From Aplidium turbinatum (Eukaryota; Chordata; Ascidiacea; Aplousobranchia; Polyclinidae), in contig OU964920.1 of assembly GCA_918807975.1 (NCBI GenBank), forward strand, positions 47,273,979 to 47,337,978: DNA of 64,000 bases, written 5' to 3'. The translations under genes and the position numbers were made by a program. Shown here one piece after another: positions 44,490-55,114 of this stretch (the first letter of the stretch is position 1; each line of letters begins with the position of its first letter). Below the pieces are notes generated by a model. It was not told the DNA's origin, did no database searches, and saw only the letters and a list, made by a program, of their open reading frames with translations.

Positions 44490-44786
44490 TTTGTTTGTTT
44501 GTTTATCTTTATCCTGCATTGCGGGAAAGTGGACTTGAGCGCTATGCATCGGTGTACGCCTTCCGACGTACACCTGACCCATGCTGCAGTCGACGGCAAT
44601 GTCTGTTTACGGTTGTCTACTCTACTTATGACTTAAATTTGGTACCACACATTACTCGAAATCGATCACTGGGTAGAGGCAATTATCGTAAAGTTTCTTG
44701 CCCAGAGAAACAACAGCAAGTGCGGGTGGCTGGAGTCGAACATGCAGGCTCTCGACTGCGAGCCCAACGCGTTAACCACTCGGCCA
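44490..44786 (-). mobile_element. tRNA-Ser-like SINE, copy 1
   Basis: On the minus strand the head reads TGGCCGAGTGGTTAACGCG (A box) and CATGTTCGACTCCAGCC (B box), as in serine tRNA. The body runs about 220 bases and ends in an AAAC-repeat tail (GTTTGTTTGTTT on the plus strand). CACTGTAG or ACTGTAG is found on both sides (44482-44489 and 44785-44792). Just before it a 27-base stretch (GAACACTCTTGATGCGCTAG...) is duplicated in tandem. Confidence 0.87.
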
Positions 44787-44792
44787 CTGTAG

Positions 44793-45798
44793 GCAAAGAA
44801 ACCCCCTGAAAGAGATCACTACGGGCAAAGCCATTTCTGAACTCAACGCACCAGGTCTTGCAAGACTAACAAAAACGGTAGGGAAAGGTATGGACCCATG
44901 ACCATACCTGACCCATGAGCCACCCCCTTCCAAATTCAAATAAAACCTTATAGTAGATTTTTTATTGACTAAATAAGTTGCATTTAGTTCAATAATCTTT
45001 CTTGAAAGTTCTGGATTAAATCTTTTTAAATTTTGCAAGTTAGAGGGTGGGGTGTGATTTTGAGGTATTTTAGTAAAATTTCTCATTTGCGTTTGAAGCT
45101 TTGCAGAAACTTAAATACAGCTAGCATCGAGATATAAAATTCAGAAATTGTAATGGGCTATATAGTGCAGGATCTAGTACAGTTCTTTTAGACTTTACTT
45201 CATTCTAGTTAAGTAAAGCTAAGATGGAACTTTGTCACCAACAGTTCTGACCCATAATCCACCAAAAATGTTGTCCCTTGAACCATGGTTCATGGGCTAG
45301 CACAATGCCTAATTAAGGGACAATAAACATGATTCATTTATTTTAGAAATTATTGTGTACTGTAAGTGGAGTGTAAAATATTATAAAATGACTAGCGAAG
45401 CTGGTGATGCCCCAGCAATTGTTTTTGTCCTCCCCCCACCACTTTGCAGGAACGACAAAACAAATAGTCGACATTAAAAAGTTTTGAACCGACTTTACGC
45501 AGTTTAATATCACTTAATCTATTTCTGCAAACTGTTAGCAGTGTGTGCATGTAACAGTGTATTTATTGTATCTTAAAAGTTTGCTCTAAACATCTTCAAG
45601 GTCAAACTTATCAGAGTGGTTCAAGGGTCCATACGCGGTGGTTCAAAGGTCCAAACGCGTTCGCACCCTTGAACCACTCTGATCACCGTCAATTTTGTCA
45701 AATATTTTTGTTGATCTTATAATTGTATGTGGTTGAATTTTTTACACAAAATACTGATATGATCACACTATGTTGTGCTGAAATTTCGTCATCATAGA
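44793..45798. other. Unassigned stretch with one strong hairpin
   Basis: Between two SINE copies. Nothing coding is supported. It contains the hairpin at 45610-45683 and a TGTCCCTTGAACCATGGTTC piece near 45270 that shares CCCTTGAACCA with it. Confidence 0.4.
45610..45683. repeat. 19-bp perfect inverted repeat (hairpin or tiny MITE)
   Basis: ATCAGAGTGGTTCAAGGGT at 45610-45628 is the exact reverse complement of 45665-45683, with a 36-base loop that contains another partial copy (GTGGTTCAAAGGT). It could be a minimal MITE or a foldback; no target duplication is evident. Confidence 0.7.
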
Positions 45799-46101
45799 TT
45801 GTTTGTTTTGTTTGTTTGTTTATCTTTATCCTGCATTGCGGGAAAGCGGACTTGAGCGCTATGCATCGGTGTACGCCTTCCAACGTACACCTGACCCACG
45901 CTGCAGCCGACTGCAATGTCTGTTTCCGGTTGTCTACTTTACTTATGACTTAAATTTGGTACTACTCATTACTCGAAATCGATCACTGGGTAGAGGCAAT
46001 TATCGTAGAGTTTCTTGCCTAGAGAAACAACAGCAAGTGCGGGTGGCTGGAGTCGAACATGCAGGCTTTCGACTGTGAGCCCAACGCGCTAACCACTCGC
46101 C
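45799..46101 (-). mobile_element. tRNA-Ser-like SINE, copy 2
   Basis: Same family and orientation as 44490-44786, with nearly the same sequence along the whole length (CTTGAGCGCTATGCATCGGT, ATCGATCACTGGGTAGAGGC). The head end is at the right. The A box is slightly worn (ACCACTCGCC). An ATAG repeat may be a short target duplication. Confidence 0.87.
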
Positions 46102-46554
46102 ATAGGAATTAGTTAGTTAGTTAGAGGAATTAGTTAACCAATTATAGCTTTTATAATGTGAAAAAGTGGCTCATCAGTCCATACTTTCCCCTACGGGGTA
46201 CAGTAGATATTATTAAAAACAACATAAGAATATCAACAATTTGTTGAAGCCTTTTTTTCTTTTTTAGTCACGTAAATGATACTGGTAGTCAGTTAAATGC
46301 GTCCGGATTAGTCGTAATCGTAGACGTGTAGCTATGCAACCCATAGGCCGCCGCAGGAGACAGAGTGCCACATCTCACATGCATGTAATATTTTAAGCGT
46401 TCTTGAAACAACAAACAGAAACTACAATAAGAGAACGTTTAGTCGTCGTCAGAGCAGCCCAGCGGTAGGCTACAGAGTTAGGGAGGCAGCAACCTCGACG
46501 ACGTGTGCTCAATTCACCCTCGTCAACTCTTTTTCTTAATTACAGTAGAATTCG
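46102..46554. other. Unassigned stretch, possible tRNA-like SINE head
   Basis: A GTTAGTTAGTTAG short repeat lies near 46113. Around 46455-46525, AGCCCAGCGGTAGGCTA followed by GCTCAATTCACCC at tRNA spacing could be worn A and B boxes, but evidence is weak. It ends at the CCTAT duplication of the BEL/Pao element. Confidence 0.35.
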
Positions 46555-46559
46555 CCTAT

Positions 46560-47104
46560 TGGTCACAGCGGTAAACCATAATCTCTTCGTGGGAAATTTG
46601 TAACATAAAGTTCCCGGATCCGTTCGTCTGCATGTAATGACCGAAAAAAGAAACACTCCTCGAAACGTCTATTCAAAAAGTGTATTCCTGTAAAATTAGC
46701 CCGCGGCTATCGAAAATGGGACGCAACACCGTACGCCTCTAAAACTGTCACTACAGAGCAGATTACTTGGATAAAAGACGGAAAATTTGTCCAGCTGGCA
46801 AGCACTAAGCAAACAGTTAAATGTGCGACTAACTCTCAGGCAACCATTTCACGAATGACTAGAATAATTTGCGATATCTCAAATGCACGTAGACAGTAAC
46901 TGTGACGCAATAATGAAAGACAATTATGAAGTCATTCAAACAGGTGTTCAAGCGGCTAATGCAATATTTCATCAGGTCTTACGACCGATGGTGCAATATT
47001 TGGACATTTTCTAGCAATTTCCATGACGTAAGATGCCAGCTAGGTTAAGTAGACCATAACGGTTTTTATATGACGTTTGATTTGGTGAATAATTGTCTGG
47101 AACA
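46560..47104 (-). repeat. 3' LTR of the older BEL/Pao element
   Basis: A 545-base LTR beginning TGTTCCAGACAATTATTC and ending GCTGTGACCA on the minus strand. It is clearly related to the LTRs of the younger BEL/Pao copy but differs from them at many sites, so the two elements are relatives, not twins. Confidence 0.85.
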
Positions 47105-47410
47105 TTGCGGCCCCTAGTTATGACAGTCTGACATGGCATAACTAAAAAAGAATTGACGACAATTGTGAGCCAATGAATAAAAACACACGATACACAAATT
47201 GTTTGAATCACTCACTTTTAAGTTAATACGTAAATACAAAGGGCATGCAAAGAATGAACAACAATACGGGATAATACACGACAATACATGAAATTGGTAC
47301 CATAGGTACATGCTAAAATGACGCTATATACAATGGTTGCGATAATAACCGACTATTCTGGGCTCAGACAAGTGTCGGCCACCGCAGACAAAACCAGGCT
47401 CAAACCCTAA

Positions 47411-48229
47411 CACTTAGGTGTTCTTTACGGGGGCGAGGCACGAAATATCCCTCAACACGTAGTCTACTTTCACTTTCCCCGTACTCTCATCATAGTTGCA
47501 GACGGCAACTTTAGCTCTACGAACCACAGGCTTCCCTTTCCTAATTTGTGGAACTACCTCATGCACCATCCCAAGGTGATACTTCCCACGTTTACCAATG
47601 TCTTGGAGAGAACCTACCACTACAAGTTGACCAGGCTCCAAATTCTCGGCCATTTTTAGCCATTTTTTCCGGCCCTGAAGCCCTGGCAAGTAAAAATCTA
47701 TCCATTTGCTCCAAAACTGCTGAGAAAGTGACAAATTGAACCGATAATCCCTTCTTAGTTGGTCACGATCATGTGGTTGCCCAACAGCACAGTATGGGTC
47801 TAAGTATGGGGTCAAAAGTGAGGCAGGGGTGATGACAGTAAAATCCCTAGGGTCGTCACTCAAAAGTACCAAAGGGCGTTCGTTCACGATCCGAACGGCA
47901 CTGCCTGTGTACGTAAGCAGTTCAATAAAATGGGGCTTACGTAGCGAACAGTCAAAAATGTGAAAAAAGTACTTGGTCATATCGGCCACGAAACCAAATC
48001 TACTCAGCCGAAATCTAGCCAAGAGATCTGCCAGAGGGTTTAACAAGTCAGGACCCGAAAACATTACATCATTAACACAAGTTCCTCGAAATTCAGACTT
48101 GCCATCGTAAACAATACGCTTTTTTAATTGTGACGTCACAAAGTATGGTAAATACCACTGAAAGCCTTTTACATTTTCTGCTTCACCAGCACGCTCAATA
48201 TAGCCATTAGATTTAAGATCTTTCATGGT
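47411..48229 (-). pseudogene. pol remnant of the older BEL/Pao element (fossil)
   Basis: Keeps the start of the reverse transcriptase region (VKGFQWYLPYFVTSQLKKR, LLARFRLSRFGFVADMTK) and the C-terminal integrase region (ERPLVLLSDDPRDFTVITP, SQQFWSKWIDFYLPGLQGR, DYVLRDISCLAPVKNT). It is strongly similar to the plus-strand copy at 59300-62807. The rest of the polymerase is not represented here. Confidence 0.85.
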
Positions 48230-48234
48230 GTCGG

Positions 48235-48503
48235 TGTAATGATTGCTTGCCTGTAGTTCACCTTGTTTACTCGCTTATATAATCATGTGTGCCCTAGGTA
48301 ATTGTACGCTTTCTAGTTCTGTACTCTAGCCTTGCCACTGATTCATCTTGCAGTTGTACTGGCAGAACGAGGAGAATAGAATTGTGCAGAACTATGTCTA
48401 CCGTAGATATATTTAGTTAACCTTATATTTGTTTTGTTTGTTTAGCACGAATTTAAGTTGATTAAAGCCAAGTTATGTTTCTAGTTTGGTTTATTTCGTA
48501 ACA
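48235..48503 (+). repeat. 5' LTR of the young Ty3 element
   Basis: Begins TGTAATGATTGCTTGCC and ends TTTCGTAACA; matches 52298-52566 base for base as far as I can read. TATATAATCATG near 48277 may be the promoter TATA region. Confidence 0.93.
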
Positions 48504-48525
48504 ATTTAATCAACTTATTTATCTG

Positions 48526-50766
48526 GTGATGGAACGTTTGTTGAAACCGAAAGTGCTAGACCTTGACCCGAGTGACGCACTTGCTGCTAAGCACTACAGA
48601 CATTGGCTGAAAACGTTTAACGCCTTTCTTGAAGCAGTTCAGCTTTCTGTGCCAAGCCGTGAACCCTCTGAAGGCGACCAAAGCTCTCAGAATTTCTCAG
48701 CAGTAGATAAAATAGCATTACTGCACTGCTATTTGTCACCTGAAGTGTACGACCTTGTTGAGGACTGTTCTACTTTCGACGCAGCAAAGGAAGTACTCGA
48801 TAAAGCCTACTTAAAGGAGAAAAACGAAACTTTTGCCCGTCACCTTTTACTCACCAGGGAACAGAAGCATGATGAAACTATCACATCGTACGCAAGAGCA
48901 CTCAAGGCACTTGCCCGAGATTGCCAGTGGCGAGCTGTCAGCGCAGGAGATTTCAAAAGGGAATTAACTCGAGATGCATTTATTACTGGAATCTCTTCTT
49001 CAGCTATCAAGCAGAAACTACTAGAAGAAAAATCACTCACCCTTGAGGATGCTATAGCTAAGGCTGAATTACTCGAACAAGCGCACAATCAATCCGGATG
49101 TCTTTCAACTACTCTTCAATCTTCCGTCGCTGCATCGTCAAGAAATGCCAATATCCCACTAAGGAAATGCTACTTTTGCTCCGGAAAACTGCACCCGGGC
49201 GGAAGGATGGAATGTCCTGCTCGGGACGCTTCTTGCCGAGCATGTGGAAAAATGGGTCATTTTGAAAGAGCCTGTTTAAAATCACAAAAAAGACAAAACA
49301 ATCGTATCAAAGCACAATCTACATCTGCTTCAATACTGGGAGATCAGCACTTATCGTCTGGATCTGAAGATGGCATTGTCGCTTCAACAGTTTCTTCTTA
49401 TTTATTGTCGGTTTTAGCCGGTGTGCCATCCTGTTTGTCGTCTTCTTCAGTTTCCGTGGAAATAGCCGGAAAACACATCACTGCTCTTCTGGACTCCGGG
49501 GCATCTCATAGCCACATTGACTGGAAGGTTGCGAAATGGCTTGGGCTGGATCCTCCATCAGGACCCACTTCTTCAGTTTCACTAGCTCGCGTAACTCAAA
49601 ATTTTGAGTGTCTCGGAAAGACTACTGCTAAAGTGACTTTATTTAATCGCGAGTATGATTTACAACTGGGAGTTGGACGCGAACTTTGTGCAGACATCAT
49701 CCTCGGACAAGACTTCATGGCGCTGCATCGACGGGTGATTTTTGAATTCAATGGTAAAAAAGAGGATATCATAATAACACCTTCAAACTGTAGTGTTGCA
49801 GCGGCTAAAGTCACAGCACCTCGTCTATTCAAGAATCTGGATCCAGGAGTCCGACCAATCGTGACGAAGTCTAAACGTTTTAATCCAGAAGATCAGCATT
49901 TTATTCGCCAGGAAATCAACAAACTCCTTGCTGATGGGGTTATAGAGCCTTCTACTTCACCTTGGAGAGCTCAAGTTTTAATTGCAGATGACGGACGCCA
50001 TAAAAAGCGGATGGTAATAGATTACTCTCGCACCATTAACAAGTTTACACTTCTTGACGCCTTTCCTTTACCAAGAATTGATGACCAAGTGAATGCCATT
50101 TCCCACGGAAAGATATTCAGCACATTAGATCTAAAGTCAGCTTATTACCAAGTTCCCCTGTGCATGGAAGATCGCGAATACACTGCATTCGAAGCCGCTG
50201 GTAGACTGTTTCAATACTGTAGACTCCCTTTTGGAGTTACAAATGGAGTATCAGCATTTCAAAGAATTATAGACGATATTATCCGCAAGCATAAACTCCG
50301 AGGGACATATGCATATTTAGACAACATCACAGTTGCTGGAACAAGTAAAGAAGATCATGATCATAAGCTCGAAGCTCTCTTGAAAGCTGCTGATGAAGAA
50401 GGTTTAACGTTTAACGATTCAAAATCTCTTATTTGCAAATACGAAATCGACGTACTTGGCTACAGGGTTTCTCATGGAGTAATAAAACCCGATCCCACAA
50501 GATTGCAACCACTACTGGATTTACCCGTTCCAAAGTGTAAAACTGAACTTCAAAGAGTCGTTGGGATGTTCGCTTACTACGCTCGTTGGATACCTCAATT
50601 CTCACAAAAGGTACGTCCACTAAACCTCGCAATTACTGGAAACACCTTCCCCTTATCTCAACTGGCGTTACAAGCTTTTGAATCATTAAGACAAGGACTT
50701 ATGAATACTTGTCTATCGTTTATTCGTGATGACTTGCCCTTTCAGGTTGATTGTGATGCATCTTAA
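48526..50766 (+). CDS. Ty3 gag - protease - reverse transcriptase polyprotein (fossil element)
   Basis: Begins MMERLLKPKVLDLDPSD soon after the 5' LTR. The gag region is followed by knuckles CYFCSGKLHPGGRMEC and CRACGKMGHFERAC, then the retropepsin motif ALLDSGASHSHID and LGQDFMALHRR. The reverse transcriptase has MVIDYSRTINKFT, STLDLKSAYYQVPL, LPFGVTNGVSAFQ and TYAYLDNITVAGTSKEDH. The fourth block reads YLDN where most Ty3 enzymes have Y[IV]DD. RNase H starts near the end (FQVDCDAS). Fused gag-pol in one frame is usual for several Ty3 groups. Confidence 0.9.
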   Translation: MMERLLKPKVLDLDPSDALAAKHYRHWLKTFNAFLEAVQLSVPSREPSEGDQSSQNFSAVDKIALLHCYLSPEVYDLVEDCSTFDAAKEVLDKAYLKEKNETFARHLLLTREQKHDETITSYARALKALARDCQWRAVSAGDFKRELTRDAFITGISSSAIKQKLLEEKSLTLEDAIAKAELLEQAHNQSGCLSTTLQSSVAASSRNANIPLRKCYFCSGKLHPGGRMECPARDASCRACGKMGHFERACLKSQKRQNNRIKAQSTSASILGDQHLSSGSEDGIVASTVSSYLLSVLAGVPSCLSSSSVSVEIAGKHITALLDSGASHSHIDWKVAKWLGLDPPSGPTSSVSLARVTQNFECLGKTTAKVTLFNREYDLQLGVGRELCADIILGQDFMALHRRVIFEFNGKKEDIIITPSNCSVAAAKVTAPRLFKNLDPGVRPIVTKSKRFNPEDQHFIRQEINKLLADGVIEPSTSPWRAQVLIADDGRHKKRMVIDYSRTINKFTLLDAFPLPRIDDQVNAISHGKIFSTLDLKSAYYQVPLCMEDREYTAFEAAGRLFQYCRLPFGVTNGVSAFQRIIDDIIRKHKLRGTYAYLDNITVAGTSKEDHDHKLEALLKAADEEGLTFNDSKSLICKYEIDVLGYRVSHGVIKPDPTRLQPLLDLPVPKCKTELQRVVGMFAYYARWIPQFSQKVRPLNLAITGNTFPLSQLALQAFESLRQGLMNTCLSFIRDDLPFQVDCDAS

Positions 50767-52230
50767 CATACAATAGCTGCAACTTTAAACCAAGGGGGGA
50801 GACCGGTAGCCTTTTTCTCAAAAACACTTTCAAAATGCGAAAGAGCGTACCCTGTTGTAGAAAAAGAGGCTTTAGCTATAATCGAAGCAGTTAGACGTTG
50901 GTGTCACTATCTTCATGGTAAAAAGTTTAAATTAATTACTGATCAACGAGCTCTTTCATTTATGCTTGACCCAACTAGCAAAGGTAAAGTCAAAAATGCC
51001 AAAATTCAACTTTGGAGAGCAGAATTGGGTTGCTTCGACTACAGTGTAGAGCATCGGCCAGGAGTCGATAACGTTGCTCCTGACACTCTATCTCGCTCCA
51101 AAGTGATCGCTAGCTACTCTCAACAACCCAATCTAAAAGACATTCATCGCCAACTTGGGCACCCGGGAGTTACTCGTCTTTGGCAATTCACTCGTTCAAA
51201 AAACTTACCGTTTTCTCTAGATGATGTGAAAAATGTTTGCAAAAGCTGTCGTTCGTGTTGTGAAGTGAAGCCTCGCTATCACAGCTTGGATAAAAACCAA
51301 CATTTAATACGTGCCACCAGTCCCTGGGAAAGAATAAGTATCGATTTCAAGGGTCCAGTAAAAGGTGTCAAACCATACATTTTAATGGTTATTGACGAGT
51401 ACTCTCGTTATCCATTTGCTTTCGCATGCAAAGACCAATCTTCATCAACAGTGTTAAAGTGTTTATCAGAACTTTTTGTATTATTTGGCGTTCCTGGATA
51501 CGTACATAGTGATAGAGGTTCGGCCTTTATGTCCAATGATGTAAAAACCTACCTTACAAGTAAAGGTGTGGCTACCAGTAGGAGCACACCATATCATCCC
51601 ACTGGTAATTCACAAGTAGAAAGAACGAATCAAACTATTTGGCAAACCGTACAGTTAATGTTACATGATCATCAACTTCCACAGGAGAGGTGGGAAGAAG
51701 TCCTACCTGACGCTTTACATGCAGCGCGATCATTATTATGCACCAGCACAAATGCTACTCCGCACGAACGTTTTCTTAGGTTTGAACGACGTTCAATGCT
51801 CGGGAAGAGTTTACCTGGTTGGTTGCTCCAACCAGGATCTGTCCTGCTTCGTCGGTTTGTTAGGAACAAGGACGAGCCATTAGTAGATGAAGTTGAATTG
51901 CTCGATGCGAACCCTAGCTTTGCACATGTTCGATATCCAAATGGCCGAGAATCAACTGTATCGACTACAGACCTTGCTCCTTGTCCGCAAAATGAAAAAC
52001 CAGCAGAAGACAACAACGTTACCGCCTCACCCGAACTACTGGATTTAAATTCACAACCTGCACCTGAATCACCAAAGTCCGGACTTGAATCTCCAAAGTC
52101 TACACCTGAAAATCCGGTTGTTGAACACTCGCACAAACCGGCCGTGATCGATGTTGAGGTTCCTGCCCTTCGCAGATCCTCTCGGGTACGAAAAGAACCT
52201 GACCGATATGGTGCTTATGTGAAACATTGA
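50767..52230 (+). CDS. Ty3 RNase H and integrase part (fossil element)
   Basis: RNase H is marked by EKEALAIIEAVRRW and FKLITDQRALSFMLD, then YSVEHRPGVDNVAPDTLSR. Integrase follows: HRQLGHPGVTRLWQF...CKSCRSCCEVK (zinc-binding HHCC), WERISIDFKGP and VIDEYSRYPFAF (core), HSDRGSAFMS, and HPTGNSQVERTNQTIWQ (with the catalytic Glu region). The C-terminal tail is Pro/Ser-rich and ends at 52230, 67 bases before the right LTR. Confidence 0.9.
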   Translation, partial: HTIAATLNQGGRPVAFFSKTLSKCERAYPVVEKEALAIIEAVRRWCHYLHGKKFKLITDQRALSFMLDPTSKGKVKNAKIQLWRAELGCFDYSVEHRPGVDNVAPDTLSRSKVIASYSQQPNLKDIHRQLGHPGVTRLWQFTRSKNLPFSLDDVKNVCKSCRSCCEVKPRYHSLDKNQHLIRATSPWERISIDFKGPVKGVKPYILMVIDEYSRYPFAFACKDQSSSTVLKCLSELFVLFGVPGYVHSDRGSAFMSNDVKTYLTSKGVATSRSTPYHPTGNSQVERTNQTIWQTVQLMLHDHQLPQERWEEVLPDALHAARSLLCTSTNATPHERFLRFERRSMLGKSLPGWLLQPGSVLLRRFVRNKDEPLVDEVELLDANPSFAHVRYPNGRESTVSTTDLAPCPQNEKPAEDNNVTASPELLDLNSQPAPESPKSGLESPKSTPENPVVEHSHKPAVIDVEVPALRRSSRVRKEPDRYGAYVKH

Positions 52231-52297
52231 TGTATCTATATTCTTGGGACAACAAGTATCAAAATTCTAAACATGTTCATAAATCAGCGGGGAGGAA

Positions 52298-52566
52298 TGT
52301 AATGATTGCTTGCCTGTAGTTCACCTTGTTTACTCGCTTATATAATCATGTGTGCCCTAGGTAATTGTACGCTTTCTAGTTCTGTACTCTAGCCTTGCCA
52401 CTGATTCATCTTGCAGTTGTACTGGCAGAACGAGGAGAATAGAATTGTGCAGAACTATGTCTACCGTAGATATATTTAGTTAACCTTATATTTGTTTTGT
52501 TTGTTTAGCACGAATTTAAGTTGATTAAAGCCAAGTTATGTTTCTAGTTTGGTTTATTTCGTAACA
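52298..52566 (+). repeat. 3' LTR of the young Ty3 element
   Basis: Matches 48235-48503 along all 269 bases by eye, and is followed by the GTCGG target duplication. Confidence 0.93.
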
Positions 52567-52571
52567 GTCGG

Positions 52572-53997
52572 TAAGGAAATCACGAAGTTCAGGTTGTTTT
52601 AAAGCCTTCTTCCTTAAAGCAGCAGCTCTATCTGACGCCAACACAAATTTGTTAGGTAAGTCAATATCTTCCTTCAACGGAACAGGTATCTCAAATCGAC
52701 CATCTTTCAACTCAATATTCGGTTCAACAAGTTCTCTAGCCAAAATGTCATTGCGAGACAATTCACAGGTTTCATTTTGCAAGGTCAAATCCTGAATGAC
52801 TTTATTCAGGTCTGCTATTTCCATATCACGAGACTCAATTTTACGCTGAAAGCCAGAGATGACATCCGACTCTGAAGACGTTTGCACTCTGCACACGTTA
52901 GCAACGCTTTCATCTAAGGGTGACTTACCACCACAAGCCAACCAACCGAGAGGAGTGAGCAAAGCATGTGGTTCACTACGATTCTCACCAACACGCTCTT
53001 CTTTTGCACACATCAAATAAGCGTTGTCGTTTCCAATCAGTACATCTACAGTACTACAATCATTCAAATGAAACTTATTCACGTCATGAAAATGACGGAA
53101 ACCACTTAAATCCTGTTTATGCGGTAAAGTTTTAACATCGTCAGCCCAAGCTGGGTTAACCACTGAAGTTATATCACAAAACACTTCATCTGTCTCTAAC
53201 GACTGAATGTTGAGTTTAACAAGGTTAGCACAAGTAGGTTTCTGACCAGCCAGAGTATCCATTTTAAACGACGCTTTGTCGTACGGTTTAAGGCCAATTT
53301 CGCACATCAAATCACTCGAAACAAAAGTCAACTGCGAACCAGGATCATGCTGACAATACACCAACTTTGATTTGCCAGTCATTGGATTCAAAACACGAGC
53401 AGCAGTAATGCGGTTAAAAGCTGCTTTAACATTTCCAATCTTAACATTACGCACAGGAACTCTGGCACCAGCATCATCTTTACCGACCGAATCCAGAGAA
53501 TCACGTGACGTCACATAAAAATTATGCAGAAGAAAATAGTGTTTCCTATCGTTGTTAGGGCCACACTGACGACAGTTGTTTGCATGAACGCAATCCCTAA
53601 CCATATGCTGGCGCAAACAATTCAAGCATTTGCCAGCTTTCACAATGACATCTCTCCGATCTTTAGGTGTCAAGCGCAAAAATTCTTTACAATTAGACAA
53701 AAAATGATATTCAACTTGACCACGTGACGAACAATAAAAACATGCCGGTATGTCTCTACGTCTAGCCACACCACCGCGCGGTGCGCCAACTGCAGTCGAG
53801 TACTGCGAACTCCCTGAAATCACATTATCATGGGGTTTTACCGACGTCTGCCTAACCGGACAAGAAGGCAATTTTCCTTTGCCAAACTTTTTAAAATGCT
53901 GCGACTCACCAGAATCGCCCATTAGCATAATGCTAAAATCAGTCGACTTGCGCGTTTCCTCCCGTACTACAAATTCAAACAAACTCTGAAAAGTAGG
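52572..53997 (-). pseudogene. gag-protease part of the older BEL/Pao element (fossil)
   Basis: Minus-strand coding sequence with a gag C-terminal region (FEFVVREETRKSTDFSIML), Cys/His clusters (CFYCSSRGQVEYHFLSNC, CLNCLRQHMVRDCVHANNC) and an A17-type protease region (YCQHDPGSQLTFVSS, LIGNDNAYLMCAKEE). It is nearly the same protein as 57890-59310 on the plus strand. Its upstream side is cut off by the younger BEL/Pao copy at 53998. Confidence 0.88.
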
Positions 53998-54533
53998 TGT
54001 TCCAGACTATTGTTCACCCAATCAAACGTCATATAAAAACCGTTCAAGTCTACTGAATATTACGTCATGGAAATTCCTAAAACATGTGCCAAAATTGCAC
54101 CATCGTTCGTAAGACTTGTGTCAAACCTGTTTAAACCGGTTTAAACCTGTTTCAGTTTGAAACCTGTTTAAACATGAAATATTGCGTCACACTACTGCTG
54201 ACGTGCCTTTGAGTTATCACAAATTTTTCTGATTCATTCTCGAAGTTGTTTGTTGGAAGTCGGTCGCACATTTAACTGGTTTATTTGGTGCTTGCTAGCT
54301 GGACAAATTCTCCGTCTTTTATCCAAGTAATCTGTATCGTAGTGACAGTTTTTAGAGGTGTAAGGCGTTGCATCTCGATTTCGATAGCCGCGGGCTAATT
54401 TTACAGGAATACACTTATTGAATAGACGTTTCAAAGAGTGTTTCTTTTTCGGTCGATACATACAGACGAACGGATTCGGGAATCTTATGTTACAATTTTC
54501 CCACGAAGAGATTATGGTTTACCGCTGTGACCA
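53998..54533 (+). repeat. 5' LTR of the younger BEL/Pao element
   Basis: 536 bases, nearly identical to 63123-63658. Its start coincides with the break in the minus-strand gag part of the older element. Includes TTTAAACCTGTTT/AAACCGGTTTAAACC palindromic stretches around 54130-54170. Confidence 0.9.
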
Positions 54534-54800
54534 TAAAAAATAAAAGACGATTTTTGTCAGTTGGTAGGTCAAGAAGAAATTAAAGCAAAAAAAAAATAAA
54601 AGACGAGTTCTTGTTAGCTGGTAGGCCAAGAAGCACTAGAAGCACACAACAAATAAAAGACGATTTTTGTTAGCTGGTAGGCCAAGAAGCACTTGAAGGC
54701 ATAAAAATAAACGACGTGTTTGTTGTCAGCTAGTGCAGAAGAACTACTTAGAAGTACAAGAAATAATAAAAGAAGATTTGTTGGTTGGTAGTCTACACTC
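54534..54800 (+). repeat. Leader tandem repeats of the younger BEL/Pao element
   Basis: About four degenerate copies, 60-70 bases each, of a unit with AATAAAAGACGATTTTTGTTA followed by GCTGGTAGGCCAAGAAGCAC. They begin immediately after the LTR, where the primer site should lie. The first 27 bases of this array occur again after the right LTR at 63659-63685. Confidence 0.8.
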
Positions 54801-55114
54801 TTACAGAAGCAAAGAAAAGTAAAGACATTTCTTCTCAGTTTGGTACTGAAGAAAAATAACTTTGACATTCATTGGCAAGAAAGAAGATTAAAAGACAATC
54901 CATCTGTGCTTGTAGATTCAAGTGGAAGAATCCAAGCAAGTTTTGTGGACTTCAGGACTTCATACCCGTACAGCTACGGTATCGTGCATTTAAATTGTTT
55001 TTTGTATTTTTACGGTCTTTGCAGTTAAGTTTTTTATAACTACTGTAGCCTAATAATTTTGTGTGTTTGTGTAACTTAATTTTTTTAATTGTTAATTTAG
55101 CCCCAACATTTAAT

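Larger units (their letters stand above)
48235..52566 (+). mobile_element. Young Ty3 (gypsy) element with identical-looking LTRs
   Basis: LTRs 48235-48503 and 52298-52566, both 269 bases and identical by eye, begin TGTAATGATTG and end TTTCGTAACA. GTCGG at 48230-48234 and 52567-52571 is a perfect 5-bp target duplication. A purine-rich tract AGCGGGGAGGAA precedes the right LTR. Coding parts gag, protease, reverse transcriptase, RNase H and integrase are all present. It looks almost whole, with about one break, and is inserted in the older BEL/Pao element. The identical LTRs mean a very recent insertion. Confidence 0.93.

Noticed and set aside
47011-47311. Short ORFs next to the old BEL/Pao 3' LTR
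   Set aside because: The same frames appear at 62818-63237 because the two elements share their 3' untranslated region; no sign of function.
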